64,000 bases of DNA, taken from positions 1,911,731 through 1,975,730 of the forward strand of contig NZ_KI421511.1 of the NCBI RefSeq assembly GCF_000473265.1, read 5' to 3'. The notes under the pieces are model-generated. The model did not search any database, was not told the DNA's origin, and saw only the letters and a program-made list of their open reading frames with translations. Origin of the DNA: Amycolatopsis thermoflava N1165. GTDB taxonomy: Bacteria > Actinomycetota > Actinomycetes > Mycobacteriales > Pseudonocardiaceae. The translations under genes and the position numbers were made by a program. Positions 43,279 to 51,697 of the stretch are shown here, piece by piece; the stretch's first letter is position 1; the number at the start of each line of letters is the position of its first letter.

Positions 43279-44444
43279 GGAGTCTTCGCGCCGATGCGGT
43301 CCATCACCTCGTCAGCCACCTCCGCGAGCGCGTCGCGGTAGCGGTGCACCTCCTCGACCGTGCTGGTCTCGGGGAGGCCGTACACGCTCAGGCTGATCGC
43401 GACCGCGCCGGTCTCGTCGAACACGGGGACCTGCACGTTCCGCACGTCGTACGCCTGTCCGGACGCCAGCTCCGCCGGCTCGTACAAGCCACCCAGCGCG
43501 CTGATCAGGTTCCGCACCTGCTCCCGGCGTTCAGCCTCGGCGGTCATGCCCGCGCCGTAGGTGCGCGCGAGCTCCGCCTCCACCCGCGAGTGCAGGTCGC
43601 TCCCGAGACCGACCGACCAGCGACGACGGCGCACCCGCTCGAGTGCCGTGGCGAACTCGGCACGCTGCTCCGGGGACACGGTCGCGAGCCGCGCCGTGAC
43701 CTTCTCCTCCGGTTCCCACGCCAGGTGTATCGCGCCGAGCGGCGGGACCAGCGGGATGCGCTGCCCCACCCGCGTCGGCGGGTGCGTCCCGTGCGGGCGG
43801 ATTCCCGCGCCGGCCAGCAGCACGATCTCCTCGCCCGCGACCGTCGCCGCATTGCACTCGACGCCGAAGCGGTCGGCGATCCGTTCCATGCCCGGGCGGG
43901 CGAGATCGACCACCCGCAACTGGTTGGCCAGCCCCGGTTCGATCGGCGCGGCGAGTGAGGCCGAGTGGAACCTGCCGTACCCGCCCTGGAAGAACACCAG
44001 CGGCAGGTCCGTACCCGGCGCCTCCAGGGCACGCACCCGGCCGAGCACGATGTAGTGGTCGCCAGCCTCGATCACCGACTCCAGGTCGCAGTCGATCCAG
44101 GCCAGCGCACCGTTCAGGATGGGGGACCCACTGGGCGCGGGCTGCCAGCTCAGGGCCGCGAACTTGTCCGCGCCGCGGGTGGCGAAGGTCCGGCACACGG
44201 TTTCCTGCTCGTGGGTGAGCACGTTGACGCAGAACCGTCCCGCCTCCCGGATCCGGGGAAAGCTCGTGGACGACTTGTCGGGCAGGAACGCCACCAGCGG
44301 CGGGTCGAGCGACACCGACGTGAACGACCCCACCGCCATGCCCGCCGGCTCACCCTGCGGGTCGATGGCCGTCACGGCCACGACCCCGGTCGGGAAGTTG
44401 CCCAGCACACGCCGGAAATGCCGGGGATCGAACGACTCCGCCAT
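43263..44444 (-). CDS. Flavin reductase fused to an IclR-type effector-binding domain
   Basis: A 393-residue fusion. Residues about 1-160 are a flavin reductase (HpaC/DIM6-NTAB type: FRRVLGNFPTGVVAVTAID, GSFTSVSLDPPLVAF, FCVNVLTHEQE), which supplies reduced FMN/FAD to a partner oxygenase. Residues about 170-385 resemble the ligand-binding domain of IclR regulators (RVGQRIPLVPPLGAIHLAW, VPVFDETGAVAISLSVYG) with no DNA-binding domain. The likely role is substrate-gated flavin reduction, as known for reductases with a MarR-like domain. The oxygenase partner may be the luciferase-like protein at 55147. It is last in its operon. Confidence 0.8.
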   Translation of the reverse strand: MAESFDPRHFRRVLGNFPTGVVAVTAIDPQGEPAGMAVGSFTSVSLDPPLVAFLPDKSSTSFPRIREAGRFCVNVLTHEQETVCRTFATRGADKFAALSWQPAPSGSPILNGALAWIDCDLESVIEAGDHYIVLGRVRALEAPGTDLPLVFFQGGYGRFHSASLAAPIEPGLANQLRVVDLARPGMERIADRFGVECNAATVAGEEIVLLAGAGIRPHGTHPPTRVGQRIPLVPPLGAIHLAWEPEEKVTARLATVSPEQRAEFATALERVRRRRWSVGLGSDLHSRVEAELARTYGAGMTAEAERREQVRNLISALGGLYEPAELASGQAYDVRNVQVPVFDETGAVAISLSVYGLPETSTVEEVHRYRDALAEVADEVMDRIGAKTPVAAG

Positions 44445-44454
44445 CACACCCACC

Positions 44455-44796
44455 TCATTTCGGGCCGTACACGACGAACGGGTTGCCCCACGGATCGGTG
44501 AGCACGGCACGGATCTCGTGCGGCCCCTCCGCCGGTTCACGCACCACCGTGGCGCCGGCCTCCGACAGGGCGCGCACTGCGGCGGGAACGTCGGTCACTT
44601 TGTAGGACGCCGCGGGCCGCCCCTGCGTCACGTCCTCCTCCGGGCCGGCCAGCGCCAGCGTCGCGCGGCCGCCGTCGAGCGCGGCATACCGGTCGCCGTC
44701 GGCGAACTTCAGCGGCAGCCCCAGCGCGTCGCGGTAGAACGCGACTGCCTTGGCCACATCGGTCACCGGGTACAGGACGTTGCCGATCTCAGTCAT
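44455..44796 (-). CDS. VOC (glyoxalase/bleomycin-resistance) family protein
   Basis: A 113-residue single VOC domain with two beta-alpha-beta-beta-beta modules (VLYPVTDVAKAVAFYRDALG and then TDPWGNPFVVYGPK). Family members bind divalent metal and act as isomerases, lyases or dioxygenases. Only part of the usual metal ligand set is obvious, so the activity is open. Its ATG overlaps the phosphotriesterase stop by eight bases; the flavin reductase follows after ten bases. Confidence 0.8.
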   Translation of the reverse strand: MTEIGNVLYPVTDVAKAVAFYRDALGLPLKFADGDRYAALDGGRATLALAGPEEDVTQGRPAASYKVTDVPAAVRALSEAGATVVREPAEGPHEIRAVLTDPWGNPFVVYGPK

Positions 44797-45790
44797 CTGC
44801 TGTGCCTTTCTGGTAGCCGCCGCCGTGCGCGAAGATCTCGCGCGGGTTGACGACGAGCATCTGGTCCACCTGCTCCCGGGTCACCCCGCGCGCCAGCAGC
44901 GCGGGCACCACGTCCTGGCTGATGTGCAGCCAGTGCCAGTTCGGGTGCTGCCTGCGGCGCTGCTCCGGATCGGACATGTCCGACCAGCACGACGTGTCGT
45001 GCGAGAGCACCATCCGGTTCGCGTGCCCGCGCCGGCACATCTCCACGACGATCTCGACCCGCTTGTCGAACGGGACGGTCTCCAGCCCGAAGCGGTCCAT
45101 GCCGAGGTAGGACCCCGCCGCGACCAGCTGTTCGAGGTAGTCGAAGTCGTCGGTGTCGCCGCAGTGGCCGATGACCACGCGCGACAGGTCGACCCCCTCC
45201 TCGGCGAACACCCGCTGCTGGTCCAGCCCGCGCCGGGTGCCGGCGTGGGTGTGCGTGGTGATCGGCACGCCGGTGGCCAGGTGCGCTCGCGCGACCGACC
45301 GCAGGGTCCGTTCCACGTCGACGGTGAGACCGTCCACATCGGTCACGCACTTGAGCATCGCCGCCCGGATCCCGGTGTCCCCGATGCCCTCGGTGATGTC
45401 CCGCACGAAGTACTCGAACAACAGGTCCGGACCGCCGAGCGGTGCGCCAGGGCCGCGGAAGTGGAAGTACACCGGCAGCTCGTGCAGGACGTAGGCGCCG
45501 GTCGCCACGACGATGTTCACCTCGCTGCGCCGGGCCACCTCGGCGACCCGCGGCACGTACCGCCCGAGGCCGAACACGGTCAGGTCCACGATCGTGTCGA
45601 CGCCGGCCGCCTTGGCCGCCGCCAGCCGGTTCACCGCCTCCTCGATCTGCACGTCCTCGTCCCACCCCGGGGCAGGCCAGTTCTCGCGCACCTCGGGGCT
45701 GGTGACGAAGACGTGCTCGTGCATCAGCGTCGTGCCGAGCTCGTCCACCGGCACCGGGCCGTTCACGGTCGGCACCGTCGGCGCGCTCAT
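44789..45790 (-). CDS. Phosphotriesterase-family metal-dependent hydrolase (lactonase-like)
   Basis: A 333-residue amidohydrolase-fold protein. Metal ligands are readable: HEH near residue 25 (LMHEHVFV), the carbamylated Lys in AAMLKCVTD, two His in PITTHTHAG and VVIGHCGD, and the final Asp in VLSHDTSCW. Homologues are mostly lactonases. It is coupled by ATGA to the upstream SDR gene. A lactone ring-opening step after Baeyer-Villiger-type oxidation would suit this operon, but that is inferred. Confidence 0.85.
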   Translation of the reverse strand: MSAPTVPTVNGPVPVDELGTTLMHEHVFVTSPEVRENWPAPGWDEDVQIEEAVNRLAAAKAAGVDTIVDLTVFGLGRYVPRVAEVARRSEVNIVVATGAYVLHELPVYFHFRGPGAPLGGPDLLFEYFVRDITEGIGDTGIRAAMLKCVTDVDGLTVDVERTLRSVARAHLATGVPITTHTHAGTRRGLDQQRVFAEEGVDLSRVVIGHCGDTDDFDYLEQLVAAGSYLGMDRFGLETVPFDKRVEIVVEMCRRGHANRMVLSHDTSCWSDMSDPEQRRRQHPNWHWLHISQDVVPALLARGVTREQVDQMLVVNPREIFAHGGGYQKGTADD

Positions 45791-46590
45791 CGCACGGTCT
45801 CCGGATGCACGATGTGGTTCTGCGCGTGCCACGGCTGGTGCGCCTGGAACCCGCCGTCCACGATGATGGTCTGGCCGGTGATGTACTTCGCGGCGGGCGA
45901 GGCGAGGAACACGATCGTCTCCGCGAGATCGCGCGGCTCGGCGAAATCGGGGACGAGCAGGTTCGCGTCGTAGGCCTCGAGCTTGTCCCGCGACAGGTTC
46001 TTGCGCGCCGTGGGACTGAGCACGAGTCCGGTCGCCACGGCGGCGCACCGGATACCGAGCTTGCCGTGGCTGGTGGCGATCGACCGGGTCAGCGAATACT
46101 TCGCCGCCATCGACGCCGCGTAGGCGACGTGCACGGTGTCGCCGCTGAAACCCGAGGTCGAGCCCACGTTGACGATCGACCCGCCCCCGCTCTCGAGCAT
46201 GACCGGGATCGCGTGCCGCGCGCCGTACACCGCGCCGTAGAAGTTGACCGCGAACGTCCGGTCCCAGTTCCACTCCGGCGTGCTGACGATGTCCAGGTCG
46301 GTGACGTGGATGTCGTGGTCGTAGACGACGGCGTTGTTGACCAGGACGTCGATGCGGCCGAACGTCGCAGCGGTCTCCTCGACCATCCGGCGCACCTCGT
46401 CCTCGACCCCGACATCGGCCACCACGGTGTGCGCCTGTCCCCCGGCCTCGGTGATCTCGGCCGCGGTCTGCTTGGCGCCGTCGCCGTTGATGTCGTTGAC
46501 GGTCACCGCGTACCCGCGTGCCGCGAGCAGCAGTGCGGTCTCCTTGCCGATGCCCTGGGCCGCCCCCGTCACGATGGCCACCTGGTTCAC
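45787..46590 (-). CDS. Short-chain dehydrogenase with Lys-to-Met change in the active motif
   Basis: A 267-residue SDR with TGAAQGIG and NNAVVYDHD. The conserved Ser is at about 144 and Tyr157, but the YxxxK motif reads YAASM (Met161), so the catalytic Lys is missing; a Lys at 164 is three residues too late. The C-terminus is long (ITGQTIIVDGGFQAHQ). The GTG at 46590 overlaps hyuB (GTGA). It could be inactive, or a shifted Lys may serve. Confidence 0.82.
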   Translation of the reverse strand: MNQVAIVTGAAQGIGKETALLLAARGYAVTVNDINGDGAKQTAAEITEAGGQAHTVVADVGVEDEVRRMVEETAATFGRIDVLVNNAVVYDHDIHVTDLDIVSTPEWNWDRTFAVNFYGAVYGARHAIPVMLESGGGSIVNVGSTSGFSGDTVHVAYAASMAAKYSLTRSIATSHGKLGIRCAAVATGLVLSPTARKNLSRDKLEAYDANLLVPDFAEPRDLAETIVFLASPAAKYITGQTIIVDGGFQAHQPWHAQNHIVHPETVR

Positions 46591-48311
46591 GAGCGCCTCC
46601 TCGCCAGTGTCGCAGCCGTGTCGATTTCGAGGTCGTCACCGAGCACGACCCCGTAGGCGGACTCCGCGGCCGCGCGCGAGACCTTGCCCGCCAGCACGTC
46701 CGCGCGGACCGCCTCGGCGGGCCGGTCGTGCGGATCACCCAGGCCGCCGCCCCCGGTCGTCTCCACGACGAACGCCTCCCCCGCCCGGAAGGGTTCGTTG
46801 TTCACCTTCGACTCCAGGCGTTCCGTCACCCCGTCGGCGGTCAGCCGGTAGAACCCGCCCGGCACCCCGGGGCGTCCACCGTCGCGTCCCGGCGGTCCCG
46901 TCCGCAGGCGGTCCCCGCGGGTCGTGACGTAGGCGTCGGCGAGCAGCCGGAACACCGTGCGGGTGCCCAGACCGCCGCGCCACCGCCCGGCGCCGCCGGA
47001 GTCGGGCAGGTATTCCACCGCCTCCACCACGAACGGGCACCGCACTTCGACCGGTTCCACCTGCGGCACCGAGTTCCGGCCCAGTCCGAAGTGGACCCCG
47101 GTGGCGTCGGGGCCGTCCTTGCCGTGCCGCGCGCCGACGCCGCCGTACTCGTAGGCCAGGTGCACCCAGTAGGGCGCCTGCTGGGCGGCGATGGAGAACG
47201 GCTGCAGGATGCCCGAAGCGGCGATGGCCCGCTCCGGCACCGCGTCCGACATCGCCTGGAAGACCGCTTCCATGGCCGCGTAGGCCGGCAGGAACCGCCC
47301 GCCGCACGGGTAGGGCGAGGTGGCGTTGAGGAGGCTGCCCTCCGGCAGGCGCACGTCCAGCACCCGCAGGCACCCGTCGTTCATCGGGATCGTCGGATCG
47401 AGGAAGCAACGTGCGGCGAACACCGCCGCTGCCAGCGACTGCGACAGGCTGGCGTTGACCGCCGCAGCCACCTGGTCGTCGGTGCCGGCGAAGTCGAGCA
47501 CCAGGCGGTCGCCCTCGACGGTGACCGCGACCTGCACCGTGTAGGACTGCCCGGGATGGATGCCGTCGTCATCGATCACGTAGGACGAGCGGTACTCGCC
47601 GTCCGGGAGTTCGGCGATGGCCGCCCGGGTCCTCGCCTCCGTGTAGGAGAGGTAGGACTCGACACCGGCGGCGAACCGGGCGGCGCCGTGTTCCTCGATG
47701 AGGGCTTCCACGCGGCGGGCGGCCGTGGTCGCGCCCGCGATCAGGGCGCGCACGTCCCCGAGGACCTTCTCCGGTGTCCGGCTGTTGAGCGCGAGGATGC
47801 CGGTGATCGACTGCTCGAGCCCGTCCGCGGTGGCGATGCGCACCGGCGGGAGTTGCAGACCCTCCAGGAAGATCTCCGTGGCCAGCGAGGCCATGCCGCC
47901 CGCCGAGGCCCCGCCGATGTCGGACACGTGGATCAGCGTCGCGGTGAAGTACTCCACGGTTCCGTCCACGAACACCGGGCGGAAGATCAGCAGGTCGTTG
48001 GTGTGGATTCCGCCCTTGTAGGCGTCGTTGGTGACGAACACGTCGCCGGGCCGCATGGTCTCGACCGGGATGTCGGCCAGCAGGTAGGGCACCGCCACCG
48101 ACAGGGCCATGCTGTTCATCAGCGTGGTCGCCATCGAGTGCGCGATGAGCCTGCCGTCCTTGTCCAGGATCGCGGCGGAGGCGTCCGAGCCCTCCACGAT
48201 GAAGGTCGAGTAGGCCGACTTGACCACCACGATGCTGGCCTCTTCGGCTGCCACCACCAGGGCGTTGCGCAGCACCTCGGCGGTGAGGTCGTCGGCGATC
48301 ACTCCGGTCAT
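46587..48311 (-). CDS. Hydantoinase B/oxoprolinase-type subunit
   Basis: A 574-residue HyuB/acetone-carboxylase-alpha-like subunit. Typical segments are AILDKDGRLIAHSMATTLM, GDVFVTNDAYKGGIHTND, HVSDIGG (metal/substrate region), NDGCLRVLDVRLPEGSLLN and GGGGLGDPHDRP near the C-terminus. With the A subunit it would hydrolyse a cyclic amide (hydantoin, 5-oxoproline) or carboxylate a substrate using ATP. The ATG at 48311 overlaps hyuA as ATGA. Confidence 0.88.
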   Translation of the reverse strand: MTGVIADDLTAEVLRNALVVAAEEASIVVVKSAYSTFIVEGSDASAAILDKDGRLIAHSMATTLMNSMALSVAVPYLLADIPVETMRPGDVFVTNDAYKGGIHTNDLLIFRPVFVDGTVEYFTATLIHVSDIGGASAGGMASLATEIFLEGLQLPPVRIATADGLEQSITGILALNSRTPEKVLGDVRALIAGATTAARRVEALIEEHGAARFAAGVESYLSYTEARTRAAIAELPDGEYRSSYVIDDDGIHPGQSYTVQVAVTVEGDRLVLDFAGTDDQVAAAVNASLSQSLAAAVFAARCFLDPTIPMNDGCLRVLDVRLPEGSLLNATSPYPCGGRFLPAYAAMEAVFQAMSDAVPERAIAASGILQPFSIAAQQAPYWVHLAYEYGGVGARHGKDGPDATGVHFGLGRNSVPQVEPVEVRCPFVVEAVEYLPDSGGAGRWRGGLGTRTVFRLLADAYVTTRGDRLRTGPPGRDGGRPGVPGGFYRLTADGVTERLESKVNNEPFRAGEAFVVETTGGGGLGDPHDRPAEAVRADVLAGKVSRAAAESAYGVVLGDDLEIDTAATLARRRS

Positions 48312-50413
48312 CGGGTGGCCTCCTTCCGGGTCAGAACCACGGTGAACGTCTCGTCGACCTGGGCCGACCAGGCGGGCGGGACGACGATCGTGGACTCGTG
48401 GTCGCCGATGATCGCCGGGCCGTCCACGCGGGTTCCCGGCGCCACGGCATCGCGGTCGAGCACCGGGGTCTCCCGGTACTCGCCGTACTCGGCGAACCAC
48501 ACTGGCCGGGTGCTCGCGGGAGCGCCGGTCCCGGCGGGTCGTCGCCCGAGCGGGACCCTCGGCACCTTCTTCGTCACCCGCACCCGGAAGCTCACCAGCT
48601 CGAGGGGGCCCCGAAGGGCGATGCCGTAGGCCTGGCGGTAGCTGTCGAAGAACACTTCCCTGAGCTCGCCGAACGTCTCGCCGGTGAGCGGCCAGGACGG
48701 CAGGTCGACCCGGATCTCGTGCGCCTGGCCGACGAACCGGACGTCGACCGACCGGCTCACCTCGACGTCACCGGCGTCGAGCGCCACCCCGAGGTCGTCC
48801 GCCGCGCTCCGTTCCAGATCGCCGAAGATCAGCTCCAGCTCGCCGAAGTCGCCGCGTGGCTCCGGCAGGACGCGGGTCACCACGCCGTCGGTGCTCAGGT
48901 CGGTGGCCAGCAGTCCGACCGCGGAGCCGACACCGCACGAGGGCGGCACGATCACGGTCGGGATGTCGAAGCGCTCCGCCACCCGGGCGGCGTGCATGGG
49001 GCCCGCTCCTCCGGAGGCGACCACCGCGAACCCGCGCGGGTCCACCCCGCGCTGCACCGTCACGACGTGCACCGCCGAACCCATCGTGGCGTTCGCGATC
49101 TCGTGGACGGCGTTCGCCGCCTCGGCCACCGACACGCCGAGCGGCCCGGCGAGCCGGTCGGCGACCGCCTTCTCAGCCAGTTCCGGGTCCAGCCGCATCG
49201 TCCCGCCGGCGAACGTGGCCGGGTCCAGGTAACCCAGCACCAGGTTCGCGTCGGTCACCGTGGGCTCGGCGCCGCCGAGCGCGTAGCAGGCCGGCCCGGG
49301 CGACGAACCCGCCGAGCGGGGGCCGACCCGCAGCGCACCGCCGTCGTCGACCCACGCGATGCTGCCGCCCCCCGCGCCGACCTCGGCCAGGTCGATAGCG
49401 GGGACCTTGATCGGCACCCCGGTGCCGGCGCGGCGGCCGCCGAAACTGCCCTTCCCGCCGACGTGGAACTCGTGGGTGATGTCGGGCACGCCGTCGCGGA
49501 CCACGCACGCTTTCGCCGTGGTCCCGCCCATGTCGAACGAGATGACGTCACGGTGCCCGGCCGCGAGCCCGGTGAAGCGCGCCGCGATGACTCCCGCGGC
49601 CGGGCCGGACTCAATGGTGGCCACGGCCCGCCGCCCGGCCAGGTCCGCCGACATCACCCCACCGCCGGACTCCATGACCTGCACCCGGCACCGCACACCG
49701 AGATCGGCCAGCCGCGCCTCCAGGCCGGCCAGGTAGGAAACCATGATCGGGCCGATGTAGGCCGACATCAGCGTGGTGGTCGAGCGCTCGTACTCGCGCA
49801 TCTCGGGCCAGATCTCCGACGAGGCCACGACCGTCGCTCCGGCCGGCAGCTCCTCGCGCAGGATCTCGGCCACGCGGCGCTCGTGGACCGGATTGGCGTA
49901 GGAGTGCAGCAGCGCCACCGAGACGGAGCGGATGCCCCGGCTCGTGATCCGGCCGGCGATCGCCCTGACCGCGCCCTCGTCCAGGTCACGGAGGATCTTG
50001 CCATCCGCGCCCACCCGCTCCGGCACCTCGAAGCAGTCCTCCACCGGGACCGGCGAGGCGGGCGGGTCGAAGCGCAGGTCGAACCGGTCCTCCTCGACCC
50101 GGGCGTAGCGGCCCAGCGGCAGCATGCTGCGGAACCCGAGCGTGGTGACATGGGCGACGCGCACGCCCTGCCCCTCGAGGATCGCGTTGGTGGCCAGTGT
50201 CGTGGCGTGCACGACGCGGCCGACCTGCTCGGGCCGCACCCCGGCGGCGTCCAGGGCCGACCGGACGCCGGTGACGATGCCCCGGGCCGGGTCGTCGTGG
50301 GTGCTCAGGGTCTTGGCCACCGCGGCCTGCCCGTCGGGCCCGGCGAGCACGACGTCGGTGAAGGTTCCACCGACGTCCACGCCGAGCGCGTAACTCTGGT
50401 CCAGGATGTCCAC
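48308..50413 (-). CDS. Hydantoinase A/5-oxoprolinase-type subunit
   Basis: A 701-residue HyuA subunit with the actin-like ATPase fold. The phosphate motif GVDVGGTFTDVVL is at the N-terminus, followed by VVHATTLATNAILEG, ISFDMGGTTAKACVV (second phosphate motif) and GVGSAVGLLATDLS. It phosphorylates the substrate amide or enolate for the B subunit. The GTG at 50413 has AGGAG upstream. The pair is not a known part of HIP degradation. Confidence 0.88.
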   Translation of the reverse strand: MDILDQSYALGVDVGGTFTDVVLAGPDGQAAVAKTLSTHDDPARGIVTGVRSALDAAGVRPEQVGRVVHATTLATNAILEGQGVRVAHVTTLGFRSMLPLGRYARVEEDRFDLRFDPPASPVPVEDCFEVPERVGADGKILRDLDEGAVRAIAGRITSRGIRSVSVALLHSYANPVHERRVAEILREELPAGATVVASSEIWPEMREYERSTTTLMSAYIGPIMVSYLAGLEARLADLGVRCRVQVMESGGGVMSADLAGRRAVATIESGPAAGVIAARFTGLAAGHRDVISFDMGGTTAKACVVRDGVPDITHEFHVGGKGSFGGRRAGTGVPIKVPAIDLAEVGAGGGSIAWVDDGGALRVGPRSAGSSPGPACYALGGAEPTVTDANLVLGYLDPATFAGGTMRLDPELAEKAVADRLAGPLGVSVAEAANAVHEIANATMGSAVHVVTVQRGVDPRGFAVVASGGAGPMHAARVAERFDIPTVIVPPSCGVGSAVGLLATDLSTDGVVTRVLPEPRGDFGELELIFGDLERSAADDLGVALDAGDVEVSRSVDVRFVGQAHEIRVDLPSWPLTGETFGELREVFFDSYRQAYGIALRGPLELVSFRVRVTKKVPRVPLGRRPAGTGAPASTRPVWFAEYGEYRETPVLDRDAVAPGTRVDGPAIIGDHESTIVVPPAWSAQVDETFTVVLTRKEATR

Positions 50414-50424
50414 TCGGGTCGCTC

Positions 50425-51258
50425 CTACTTCGCGTTCATTCCGGCGTCGACCGGCAGGACGACCCCGGTGACGTACTTGGCCTCGTCCGACGCCAGCCAC
50501 AGGACGGCGTGGGAGATGTCGCGGGGCTCCACCCACGGGATGGGCAACAAGTTGGTGGCCGTGAAGCTGTCTTCGACGTCGCTCTTGGCCGGATGCTCGA
50601 GGTCCGGCCGGAAAACGCGGAACGTGGTGTCGTTGATGATCATGTCGGTGTCGACGTTGCCGGGGTGGATCGTGTTGACGCGGACGCGGTGCTCGGCGAG
50701 TTCCATCGCCAGCGTCCGCGCGAGGCCGACAACCCCGTGCTTCGACGCGGCGTAGTTCCCGTAGTTGGGCACGCCCTTGAGCCCGGCGGCGGAGCTGGTG
50801 ATGATCACGGATCCGCCCTCGCCCGTGGCGAGCAGGTGGGGAACCGCGGCCCGGATGGTGTGGAACACGCCGGTGAGATTCACGTCGATCGTGGTCTGCC
50901 ACAGCTCGTCGGACATCTCCCAGAGCTTGCCCGGCATGCCGAAGATCCCCGCGTTGGCGACGACCACGTCCAGCCGTCCCAGCTCTGCCACCCCGTCGGC
51001 AACCGCCCGGGTCAGCGCGGCCCCGTCCCGCACGTCGGTTCGCGACGTCACGATGCGGCGACCGAGCTTCTCCACCAGCGCCTGGGTCTCGGCCAGGTCC
51101 GCCTCGGTAGCCCCCGGGAACGGCACCGTCGCCACCGGTCCCGCGATGTCGACGGCGATGATGTCGGCGCCCTCCTCCGCCAGCCGGACGGCGTGCGCCC
51201 TGCCCTGGCCTCGAGCCGCTCCGGTGACGAGCGCGACCTTTCCTGCCACACGTCCCAT
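50425..51258 (-). CDS. Mycofactocin-coupled short-chain dehydrogenase
   Basis: A 277-residue SDR with the N-terminus GKVALVTGAARGQGRAHAVRLAEEGADIIAVDI and NAGIFGMPGKLWEMSDELWQ, characteristic of the SDR subfamily that holds a non-exchangeable NAD recycled by mycofactocin. YAASKHGV is the active motif. The protein ends in YVTGVVLPVDAGMNAK. No mycofactocin biosynthesis genes are in the window, so they must lie elsewhere. It is flanked by 11- and 16-base gaps in the operon. Confidence 0.85.
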   Translation of the reverse strand: MGRVAGKVALVTGAARGQGRAHAVRLAEEGADIIAVDIAGPVATVPFPGATEADLAETQALVEKLGRRIVTSRTDVRDGAALTRAVADGVAELGRLDVVVANAGIFGMPGKLWEMSDELWQTTIDVNLTGVFHTIRAAVPHLLATGEGGSVIITSSAAGLKGVPNYGNYAASKHGVVGLARTLAMELAEHRVRVNTIHPGNVDTDMIINDTTFRVFRPDLEHPAKSDVEDSFTATNLLPIPWVEPRDISHAVLWLASDEAKYVTGVVLPVDAGMNAK

Positions 51259-51274
51259 GACTGCCTTCCTTCCT

Positions 51275-51697
51275 TCAGCCGCAACCGAGTGCGCGGGCCA
51301 CAGCCGGCATCCAGCGCACGATGGGGTAGGACTCCCAGCGCGGCGGCTCGATCCACAGCACGTCGTCGTTCTCCCAGTTGAGCGTCACCCGCGGGTGCGC
51401 GGTCTCGCACCGGTACGAGTGCACCCGCCAGAACCCGCCACGCGGGTCGGGCAGCCGGAGCACGGGACCAGCCACAAAGGACTCCAGATCGGCACGGCCC
51501 AGCCCCGTCTCCTCCCGCACCTCGGTCACCGCCTGCGCGACCGGCGGGGCGCCGGCCGGGACGAACCCGGTGACGCAGTGCCAGCGCCCGCGGTCGGACG
51601 CGACGGCCATACTGCGCCGCAGCAGGCACATCCGGCCGCGGTGGGTGAGCATCACCGCGACCACGTCGCCGCGCGGACCGATCACGGCGCTACCCAC
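51275..51697 (-). CDS. NUDIX hydrolase
   Basis: A 140-residue NUDIX protein. The NUDIX box is GFVPAGAPPVAQAVTEVREETGL; the core REExEETG residues EVREETGL are kept, but the Glu early in the box is replaced, so the motif is slightly degenerate. Substrates of relatives are nucleoside diphosphate derivatives or CoA species. The GTG at 51697 overlaps the upstream SDR stop by eight bases; a GTG at 51685 is an alternative. Confidence 0.78.
   Translation of the reverse strand: MGSAVIGPRGDVVAVMLTHRGRMCLLRRSMAVASDRGRWHCVTGFVPAGAPPVAQAVTEVREETGLGRADLESFVAGPVLRLPDPRGGFWRVHSYRCETAHPRVTLNWENDDVLWIEPPRWESYPIVRWMPAVARALGCG

Noticed and set aside
46587..50413. HyuAB as acetone carboxylase
   Set aside because: No third (gamma) subunit gene is present and the subunit sizes fit hydantoinase/oxoprolinase better; the reaction stays open.
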